Positions 56,453 through 62,760 of a stretch of DNA of 64,000 nucleotides are shown here, one piece after another. The stretch spans positions 1 to 64,000 of the forward strand of contig JAKZAN010000066.1 in assembly GCA_023053545.1 (NCBI GenBank). Direction: 5' to 3'. This DNA is from Lepidurus packardi (Eukaryota > Arthropoda > Branchiopoda > Notostraca > Triopsidae). Every line of letters begins with the position of its first letter. Position 1 is the stretch's first letter. The notes beneath the pieces are model-generated. The model saw only the letters and a list, made by a program, of their open reading frames with translations, was not told the origin of the DNA and did not search any database. The position numbers were made by a program, and so were the translations under genes.

Positions 56453-56878
56453 CTATTTAATATACAGCGGCGAAACACATTTTAGCCAATATTCAAGGAT
56501 TACCTTCATTGTTTCTTTTAAATCATTAAAAGTAGATGGCTTAATAAAAAAACCTTGAGCCGATTTTGAATAAGCGTCTATGACATGATTCTGTTCAGCG
56601 CTTGTGGAAAAAAATAAAAAAGGAATAGATTTTAGACGCAGTGCCTCGTTTTGATGAATTTTTTCGCGCAATTCAATCCCATTTAATTTTGGCATATTAA
56701 TATCTGAAAAAACAATAAATGGCTCGACATCGTTTTTAGTCAAATAATCTAAAGCATCATATCCATCTTCAAAGAAAATGATCTCATTTGAATAACCGAG
56801 CGCGTCAAGTGCTTGTTGCATAATTTCTTGATCATCCAGATCATCTTCGATAATTATTATTGGACCAATTCTATTCAT
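56453..56878 (-). CDS. Single-domain response regulator (cassette cargo)
   Basis: A 141-residue receiver domain with no output domain, starting at MNRIGPIIIIEDDLDDQE. Acidic residues at 11-13, phospho-acceptor Asp59 in FSDINMPKLNG, Ser/Thr in FFSTSAE and Lys in GFFIKPSTF are all present. It resembles CheY/Rcp1-type regulators used with hybrid or phytochrome kinases. In-frame upstream ATGs (56947, 56956) reach into the cassette boundary and are less likely. No kinase is nearby. Confidence 0.88.
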   Translation of the reverse strand: MNRIGPIIIIEDDLDDQEIMQQALDALGYSNEIIFFEDGYDALDYLTKNDVEPFIVFSDINMPKLNGIELREKIHQNEALRLKSIPFLFFSTSAEQNHVIDAYSKSAQGFFIKPSTFNDLKETMKVILEYWLKCVSPLYIK

Positions 56879-56950
56879 GAGATATTTTTTGTAAACATAC
56901 GGATTCACGTCCAAAGTCCAATATAAATTTCGATTCTCGTTGAGCATGGC

Positions 56951-57085
56951 GCACAATGTTCCCGGGCTTTGCGAGGTTGCGGATTAAAGGAGCCGTAACT
57001 TTCGGTTAAACAACTTACTTTGCTGCACAAAACCAATTTTAAATTATGCCCAAAACCCGCCATTTTTTCAAACTGCTGTTAGCAG
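56951..57085 (-). other. attC-like site 2 (weakly conserved)
   Basis: Lies between the response regulator and lipoprotein cassettes. Left core GCACAATGTT, arm CCCGGGCTTTGCGAGG; right arm CCCGCCATTTTTTCAAAC with core GTTAGCAG (57078-57085). Arm pairing is poorer than in the other sites. GTTAGCAG matches CTGCCAAC at 57783-57790 in reverse complement with one mismatch. Confidence 0.55.
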
Positions 57086-57091
57086 ATGTTT

Positions 57092-57766
57092 TTATCTTTT
57101 TACTTTATTATTGTTATATTCAATTTTTCTATTTATGTCATTAATTGCTTTACTCCAATCAACAGTTGGCTGTATCGTTTTTATTGCATTAATGTCTTTT
57201 TCAAAATTATTTTTATATGAAACTAGTGTGTCATTTTCGTTCGCATATTCATTAAAAACAATGTTACCAACGTATGTAATTTCTCCTTTTTTGACATCAA
57301 AAGGAATGGAAAAACTGCCTGAATAATTTGTTCTTTGCAATGCTGTAATTCCACTGTTTGTAAATAATCGTATACTTGGAATTTCATATTTTCCTTCCGG
57401 CCTTTCGATTGCAAATAAATAAGTTAACCCATTATCTAATTGTCCCTTATGTTTCATTTTCCAAATTTGTTCTGGGCTTATTTGTATTTCAGTTGAATTT
57501 TTTCTAACAATTTTTTCATCGGTATCTATTGCACTTACTCTTATGAAATATTCATTAAATTTGGCTTTCTCTTTTGGAAATGTCATTGAACCTATAATTA
57601 ATCCATTTTGAGCCGTTTCTTTCCGAAAACTCATTGGCTCACTTGAAAGTGCTGACATTGCACAACTTTGAACTAAAATAATTGTTAAAAATAACACAAT
57701 TGATAATGTAATAGTTTTGAATAACTTCTTTTTCATTTTGTTTAGCTTCTTTTCTTTATTGTTCAT
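57092..57766 (-). CDS. Lipoprotein of unknown function (cassette cargo)
   Basis: A 224-residue frame from MNNKEKKLNKMKKKLFK; an internal Met at 57736 is an alternative start. A lipobox LVQSC follows a single hydrophobic stretch. The mature part is beta-rich, with FNEYFIRVSAID, YLFAIERPEGKYEIPSIRLF and GEITYVGNIVFNEYA, and resembles no family I know. It begins 23 bp inside the cassette boundary at 57790 and may be driven by the outward box in the IS. Confidence 0.7.
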   Translation of the reverse strand: MNNKEKKLNKMKKKLFKTITLSIVLFLTIILVQSCAMSALSSEPMSFRKETAQNGLIIGSMTFPKEKAKFNEYFIRVSAIDTDEKIVRKNSTEIQISPEQIWKMKHKGQLDNGLTYLFAIERPEGKYEIPSIRLFTNSGITALQRTNYSGSFSIPFDVKKGEITYVGNIVFNEYANENDTLVSYKNNFEKDINAIKTIQPTVDWSKAINDINRKIEYNNNKVKR

Positions 57767-57824
57767 TTTTTCGGTAAAATATCTGCCAACGTCAGACCGT
57801 GAAAAAACTCCCACAGTCCTCAAA

Positions 57825-57832
57825 CAAATATA
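57825..57832 (-). promoter_or_regulatory. Outward-facing -7 box (TATATTTG) in IS copy 1
   Basis: CAAATATA just inside the left end of the IS reads as a perfect TAnnTTTG towards the adjacent cassette gene at 57766. The same box is at 62709 in copy 2. No -33 TTG at standard spacing is present. Confidence 0.35.
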
Positions 57833-57875
57833 GCAATAAGTTTGTAAGAAATACCCGAACTAACTATATTTATAC

Positions 57876-59442
57876 ATGCAACATATCCAAGGAATTTTCC
57901 GCCATCAGTTTAATTTGAGCAGTCTGGAAGATACCATTTCTGCTGACAATCCAGTGCGTTTTATTGACGCATTTGTTAATAGTATAGATTTAGAAAAGCT
58001 CGGGTTTGCGGTAAAGGTGCTGAAAAGCGAAGGTCGGCCGAGTTTTGAAACGCAGTTGTTTCTAAAGATCTATTTGTATGGGTATATAAATGGCATCAGA
58101 AGTTCCAGACGATTGGGAGAAGGAGTGCCAACGCAATTTGGAAATGCAGTGGTTGGTGGAAGCACGCCGACCGAATTATCACTCAATAGCTGATTTTAGG
58201 AAGGACAACCCAAAAGCGCTGCGGCAGCTCTTCAAATTGTTTGTGTCGTTTCTGAAAGATGCAAACCTGATTGGTGGTGAAACTATCGCGATTGACGGTA
58301 CAAAATCTCGAGCGCATAACGGAAAAAAGTCCAACTTCAACCAGAAGAAAATCGACAAACACTTGGCCTATATCGAAGCAAAAACGCAGGAATATCTCGC
58401 AGCGTTGGACCAAAACGATAGCCAAGAAAAATCAACGGTTGTTACAAACATCCAACAAAAAATCGAGCGTTTAAAGCACAACAAGATCAACTACGAACTG
58501 CTGGAAACGCAACTAAAAGCCAGCGGCGAACCTCAAATCAGCACCACAGATTCAGATGCCAGAGCGCTGTTGGTTCAAGGGCAAGTGGTCGAGATAGCCT
58601 ACAATATTCAGGCTGCGGTGGATGACAGGCACAACCTGGTTGTGGCCACGCATACCATCAATCGGAACGATAGAAACGCACTTTCGGCCATTGCCATCGA
58701 AGCCAAGGAAAACTTGGAAGTAGAAACTTTTACGACCTTGGTTGACAAAGGCTACCACAACGGACGCGAACTGGACACCTGCAAAAACCACGACATCACT
58801 ACGATTGTTGCGGTTCCCGATCAAGGCAAGAGCAACGAAAACGGTACGCAACCTGACTATTTTGTATCGAAATTTACCTACAACAAAGAGTCGAATACCT
58901 ACACCTGTCCGCAAGGACAAACCCTGAGCACGACGGGGCGTTGGCACAAGAAAACCGGCCGAACCGAGGAAAGTGGCTATCAGTTCCAAAAGTACCGCAC
59001 CGCCAGCCTGCAAAACCTGTCCTGTGAAGGATTTATGCACCAGTAGAAAGGGGCGGAAGGGGAACTGGATCGCAGCCAATATGCCGAGGCAGTAGAAGAG
59101 AACCTCGAGCGCTACAAAGCCAACCCCCAGCTATACCGCAAGCGGCAGGAAATCAACGAACACATTTTTGGCACGATTAAGCGAAAATGGGGCTACAATT
59201 ACACGGATTTAACAGGATTGGAGAAAGTAAACGGCGAACACAGCTTGATTATGTTGGTTTACAACCTCACACGCAGCATCAACATTCTCGGCGTGCCCGA
59301 TTTACTGCTGAAACTCAAGACCTGGAACTCACCTTACAAGAGAAGGGTCTTGTTTTTGATAAAAACGACCTATTTAAACCTGTTTTTAGCTCATTTTGCA
59401 TTTCTGAAAAACCAACTTACTTCAAAATTTAGCATTGCTTAG
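57876..59442 (+). pseudogene. IS1182 family transposase, frameshifted
   Basis: Homologous throughout to the intact copy at 62761. It begins with the DUF772-type N-terminal domain (FNLSSLEDTISADNPVRFID). An extra G near 58116 shifts the frame, the next frame carries IAIDGTKSRAHNGKKSNF and LVDKGYHNGREL (first two catalytic Asp), an extra base near 58992 leads to a stop at 59046, and a two-base difference near 59055 restores the frame for the tail with the catalytic Glu region QEINEHIFGTIKRKWGY. At least three indels relative to copy 2, so it is inactive unless helped in trans. Confidence 0.9.
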
Positions 59443-59506
59443 AAGCAGTTTATACGTGTCTCACACTTTGTTTTTTGAAGGAAAAATGGGGTTTATTCAC
59501 AGCCTG

Positions 59507-59634
59507 ACGTTCTGGCGCTTGGCGAGGTTGGGGAATAAAATGCGATGTTTTTCGGTTAGACACAAATTTTTCAAGTACAAAACCATCATTAAATTTAGCC
59601 TAAAACCCCAATCTCGCCAAACGGCTGTTGGCGG
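59507..59634 (-). other. attC-like site 3, interrupted by IS copy 1
   Basis: From ACGT next to the IS: TCTGGCGCTTGGCGAGGTTG then GGG, an 80-bp AT-rich spacer, and ACCCCAATCTCGCCA then the core GTTGGCGG (59627-59634). TGGCGAGGTTGGGG and CCCCAATCTCGCCA pair with one mismatch. GTTGGCGG is the exact reverse complement of CCGCCAAC at 60131, the other end of the next cassette. The outer core is completed by CTGCCAACGT on the far side of the IS. Confidence 0.75.
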
Positions 59635-59641
59635 TTCGGTT

Positions 59642-60089
59642 TTATTTTTTATTCAGCAGTTTTTCAGTTTCGGAATTATAGAGTTCTTTACCTTTTGTGA
59701 TTTCTTTTGCATCTATAAAGTCATCAACACTTATATAAATTAGATTATTATCGTCTTCCAAGTTTTCATTTTTCTTTTCAGCTAACTCAACACTTCCTTT
59801 TCCTTCGATTAAAAATAAATAAATTTTCTTCTCAAAGTTTGCTTTGGCAAGTTCAACTATTCTTTTGTAAATTATTGCATTGATTTCAGGATAACTTATC
59901 CCTCGAAAACATTTTTTAATAGAGCATAATTCTTCGGTTGGAAAAAAAGGGTAAACTTCTGACCGTTCTAATTTGCTTAAATTTCCGTTACAATATTCAT
60001 AATATTTATATTGAATAGTTTCTTTGGGAATTTGTCCCAAATGAAATATTTACAAAGATTAATACAATAATAAATTTTAAGTTTTTCAT
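59642..60089 (-). pseudogene. Exported protein of unknown function, frameshifted after signal peptide
   Basis: From an ATG at 60089 the frame encodes a signal peptide (MKNLKFIIVLIFVNISFG) and then soon stops. One base away, from about 60040, the adjacent frame runs open to 59642 for 131 residues (GQIPKETIQYKYYEYCNGNL at the start). Together they give a secreted protein of about 150 residues with a one-base slip at TTTGGG. No family recognised. It fills the cassette between GTTGGCGG and CCGCCAAC. Confidence 0.6.
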
Positions 60090-60130
60090 TTCTGATTTTT
60101 CTTCATTACTTTTCGGTTCTGGTAAACTGA

Positions 60131-60138
60131 CCGCCAAC
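60131..60138 (-). other. Cassette boundary core (CCGCCAAC)
   Basis: Exact reverse complement of GTTGGCGG at 59627-59634, 0.5 kb away. It marks the upstream end of the exported-protein cassette. The attC arm expected to its right is replaced by a MITE-like element and an IS remnant. Confidence 0.6.
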
Positions 60139-60151
60139 TTGTTTATATGCG

Positions 60152-60384
60152 CCGCTCCCGCGCGAATCCCTTCGCGTGGTCCTACAATCTAAAATTTTGA
60201 AAAACACATATACCATCTAATATTCCTTTTCATCAGCATAATCTTCTCAAATGTAAGAAATAATTAGATGTATCCGATTTGGGATATTTTGTAAGATAAA
60301 GACTAGTAAGCAAAAAATCACTTCAATTAAGATGGTCTTGTTTTATTTTCTAATTACCACGCGAAGGGATTCGCGCGGGAGCGG
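60152..60384. mobile_element. MITE-like element with 29-bp perfect inverted repeats
   Basis: Positions 60152-60180 and 60356-60384 are exact reverse complements (core GCTCCCGCGCGAATCCC), separated by 175 bp of AT-rich sequence without a gene. The right end is followed by a second direct copy of its GC-rich terminal part up to 60405. The small size, long perfect ends and absence of coding fit a MITE or a folding repeat. Confidence 0.7.
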
Positions 60385-60405
60385 GGGATTCGCGCGGGAG
60401 CGGGG

Positions 60406-60618
60406 GTGCCCGATTTACTGCTGAAACTCAAGACCTGGAACTCGCCTTACAAGAGAAGGCTCTTTTTTTTGATAAAAACGACTTGTTTAAAGTTGTTTTT
60501 AGCTCATTTCGCATTTTGGAAAAACCAACTTACTTCAAAATTTAGCATTGCTTAGAAGCAGTTTATACGTGTCTCACACTTTGTTTTTGAAGGGAAAATG
60601 GGGTTTATTCACAGCCTG
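60406..60618 (+). mobile_element. IS1182-like 3' remnant, copy 3
   Basis: Matches the last 214 bp of copy 1 (from 59293), including the right terminal repeat ending CACAGCCTG and followed by ACGT at 60619-60622. The left end is lost at the junction with the MITE-like repeat. Confidence 0.88.
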
Positions 60619-60746
60619 ACGTTTTGCCGCTTTGCGAAGGCGGGGATTTTTAGCACTAAACTTCATTAGATACACAAAGCTTGAATTTAGCACTTCACTG
60701 TCATAGAAGCATGAAACCCCCGCTTTTGCAAAACGCTGTTATGCCC
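60619..60746 (-). other. attC-like site 4
   Basis: ACGTTTTGCCGCTTTGCGAA then GGCGGGGATTT on the left; ACCCCCGCTTTTGCAAAACG then CTGTTATGCCC on the right. The TTTGCGAAGGCGGGG arm pairs with CCCCCGCTTTTGCAAA. The spacer of about 60 bp is AT-rich. The right core GTTATGCCC (60738-60746) is the exact reverse complement of GGGCATAAC at 61439. It lies 18 bp beyond the hydrolase stop. Confidence 0.8.
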
Positions 60747-60763
60747 AGTTTTTCTTTCTTCCG

Positions 60764-61444
60764 TCATATTTGTTGTCGCAATATTTGGTTTAGTTCGTCT
60801 GCCTTATTTAGTGTCATTAAATGTCCACCGTTTTTAATTGTTGAGTTACATTTTACAAAACTCAAAGGTAAAATTCTGTCACTTGTTCCGTGAATATGAA
60901 ATAGGTTTTTGGTCTGCGTTTGGTTTGTCCACCGAGCAACTTTGTCAATTGCCCACTTCAAAAAAGTCGGGTCGGTGTCGATAAGAATTTGTTTTAAGAG
61001 TTGTTTGTCAAACGTTGAACTCGTCCCGAAAAACCAGTTTGTAATAAAGTTTGAGCTTTTTAAAAGTCTTGTCGGCAAAATTCTGTGTATTTTAAGTTGT
61101 CCAGCGAAACGATAGTAAAATGGAATTTCATTTTTTGTCTTGACAGAAGCAATTAAAATTACTTTTTCTGTGTCAATTTGTTTAGCAACTTCCACAGCAA
61201 TAAGTCCACCGAATGAAAGTCCGATTAAGGTCGGTTTTGTTGTCGTGATTTGGTCAAGAAGTCGGGTTGCGTATTGTTCTATTGTTTCCTTGTCTTGCGG
61301 AACAATCCATTTTATAAAAGTTGTCGAGAAGCCAGAAAAGTCAAGTAGTTGAAAAACTCTTTCGTCTGCTCCAAGTCCACTAAATATGTAAAGTTCTTTT
61401 GTCAAGGTTGTTCTCTGTTGCTGTGTCGTTTTAAAATTGGGCAT
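60764..61444 (-). CDS. Alpha/beta hydrolase (cassette cargo)
   Basis: A 226-residue alpha/beta hydrolase. LYIFSGLGADERVFQLLDF is the oxyanion region, GLSFGGLIAVEVAKQ the nucleophile elbow (Ser), HIHGTSDRILPL carries the acid and NGGHLMTL the catalytic His, so the triad appears complete. The ATG lies inside the cassette core (GTT-ATG-CCC at 61447-61439), so the first codons are part of the recombination site. Substrate unknown. Confidence 0.85.
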   Translation of the reverse strand: MPNFKTTQQQRTTLTKELYIFSGLGADERVFQLLDFSGFSTTFIKWIVPQDKETIEQYATRLLDQITTTKPTLIGLSFGGLIAVEVAKQIDTEKVILIASVKTKNEIPFYYRFAGQLKIHRILPTRLLKSSNFITNWFFGTSSTFDKQLLKQILIDTDPTFLKWAIDKVARWTNQTQTKNLFHIHGTSDRILPLSFVKCNSTIKNGGHLMTLNKADELNQILRQQI

Positions 61445-61573
61445 AACGTCTCGCATATTTGCGAAGGCGGGGATTTTTAGCACAAATGTTCATTTGAAAA
61501 ACTGAATTTGAACCATGCACTAAACTTTCATAGAAGCACGAAACCCCCGCTTTTGCAAATATGATGTTGGCAG
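61439..61573 (-). other. attC-like site 5
   Basis: Best example. GGGCATAACGTCTCGCATAT then TTGCGAAGGCGGGGATTT on the left; ACCCCCGCTTTTGCAAATAT then GATGTTGGCAG on the right. CATATTTGCGAAGGCGGGG and CCCCCGCTTTTGCAAATATG pair at nearly every position. Cores: GGGCATAAC and GTTGGCAG (61566-61573), the latter the exact reverse complement of CTGCCAAC at 62667. Confidence 0.82.
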
Positions 61574-61578
61574 AAGAT

Positions 61579-61897
61579 TTAATTTTTAGTAAGTTCAATA
61601 GTTCTTTTGTCTTTATTAACATTAACTCTATAGTTTTGCATCTTTATGGTATCCATTACGAACCTAACTTTTGATTTTTCAATTATTTTTTTATCAATAA
61701 TTAAAATTGTTGAAATTGTGTCAATTGAATTATATACTAACTTAAATTCATTATTTGAAATATGATTAGCATCTAAACTAATGCCTTCTATATTTTCGAT
61801 TTTTTCGATTTTTGTTTGTTTCTGTAACTTGTTTATTTGATTTACAAGAAATTAAAATATAAGAACACAAAAAACAATAAATTATTACTTTTTTCAT
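61579..61897 (-). pseudogene. Small lipoprotein, frameshifted (cassette cargo)
   Basis: From ATG 61897, MKKVIIYCFLCSYILISC forms a lipoprotein signal, followed by KSNKQVTETNKN and an early stop. One base away the frame (KIEKIENIEGISLDANHIS and on) runs open to TAA at 61579, 6 bp before the attC core. A slip in the A-rich stretch near 61815 explains the break. About 105 residues if joined. No family recognised. Confidence 0.6.
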
Positions 61898-61951
61898 TTT
61901 TAATTTTGTTTAAAATGAAGAAGTAACATTTTAGTTACCTCTTCATTATTG

Positions 61952-62413
61952 TTAAGCTACATTTGACCAGCCACAAATATTATTTAAATATTGTGTTGCT
62001 GCACTACCTGGCACAAAAAGACTTTGCCCATTATCCCCATGATACCAAGTACCAGCAATCCAACAATCATTTCCTGTATACCAGTATCCAAACTCAATTC
62101 TTGGTCGACCTGTGCGTTGTTGAGCATTTTCATCATTTGTATATTTTCTGTGAATTATGTATGATTCTTGACCAGTTTCTTGATTTATTGTTCTAGACAT
62201 TTCTAAATCATCAGAAATCAAAGACAATTGTTCACCATTCACTATTACAGTAGCTTCTAATTCAAAATGCTCTACTTCACTATTTCTAGCTGCTGCATCT
62301 GAATTTTCGTAGAATTTAAACTTTAGTTTATGGCTTGTGGGTTCAACATTAGTCTCATTTTCGCAAGATATTATAAAAATCGTGGCAATTAAGCCGAAGA
62401 TCACTTTCTTCAT
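61952..62413 (-). CDS. Lipoprotein of unknown function (cassette cargo)
   Basis: A 153-residue lipoprotein (MKKVIFGLIATIFIISCENE, lipid Cys17). The mature part is polar, with HKLKFKFYENSDAAARN, RPRIEFGYWYTGNDCWIAGT and CGWSNVA near the end. Two Cys (in NDCW and ICGW) may pair. No family recognised. It shares a cassette with the broken lipoprotein gene 54 bp downstream, also on the minus strand. Confidence 0.75.
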   Translation of the reverse strand: MKKVIFGLIATIFIISCENETNVEPTSHKLKFKFYENSDAAARNSEVEHFELEATVIVNGEQLSLISDDLEMSRTINQETGQESYIIHRKYTNDENAQQRTGRPRIEFGYWYTGNDCWIAGTWYHGDNGQSLFVPGSAATQYLNNICGWSNVA

Positions 62414-62676
62414 ATTAATAAATGTATTATGTTACTTTTCAATTTTTTTAAGTAACTGATTGTTTAAATATTTTCCTGATAACTAATTCTGAAAACCTCA
62501 GGTAATTTTCAAAATTCTACAGAATAATCACAAAAAGTGTAGAACCATCTTGTGATAGTTGTCAACTAATTTTTTCCTTTTAGAATGCTAACCGTTTCTT
62601 CAATTTCCTTGCTTAGTTCAGTTTTCTGTCTGCAAGCGATTTTCCGACAACGCTGGTCAAAATTTTCTGCCAACGT
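62414..62676. other. Cassette leader region up to IS copy 2
   Basis: About 260 bp with no confident gene. The minus strand holds a 34-codon open stretch from TTG 62673 (AENFDQRCRKIACRQKTELS and on), starting at the cassette core, which could be a gene remnant. The cassette boundary CTGCCAAC is at 62667-62674. Confidence 0.4.
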
Positions 62677-62708
62677 CAGACCGTGAAAAAACGTCCACAA
62701 TCCTTAAA

Positions 62709-62716
62709 CAAATATA
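62709..62716 (-). promoter_or_regulatory. Outward-facing -7 box (TATATTTG) in IS copy 2
   Basis: Same position as in copy 1. It reads towards the lipoprotein gene at 62413. Confidence 0.35.
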
Positions 62717-62760
62717 GCTAAAAGTTTGTAGGAAATACCCGAACTAACTATATTTATACA

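Larger units (their letters stand above)
57793..59506 (+). mobile_element. IS1182-like insertion sequence, copy 1 (1714 bp, defective)
   Basis: Terminal repeats CAGACCGTGAAAAAAC (left) and CAGGCTGTGAATAAAC (right, read inwards) agree at 13 of 16 positions. ACGT flanks both ends (57789-57792 and 59507-59510), fitting a 4-bp target duplication. The element interrupts an attC-like site exactly at its outer core. The transposase frame is broken. Confidence 0.88.

Noticed and set aside
57876..59046. Programmed frameshifting in transposase copy 1
   Set aside because: Copy 2 encodes the same protein in one continuous frame. The shift in copy 1 comes from an extra G, and two further indels follow.
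56316..62674. Toxin-antitoxin cassettes
   Set aside because: Stabilising toxin-antitoxin pairs are common in integron arrays, but none of the cargo genes here resembles a known pair.
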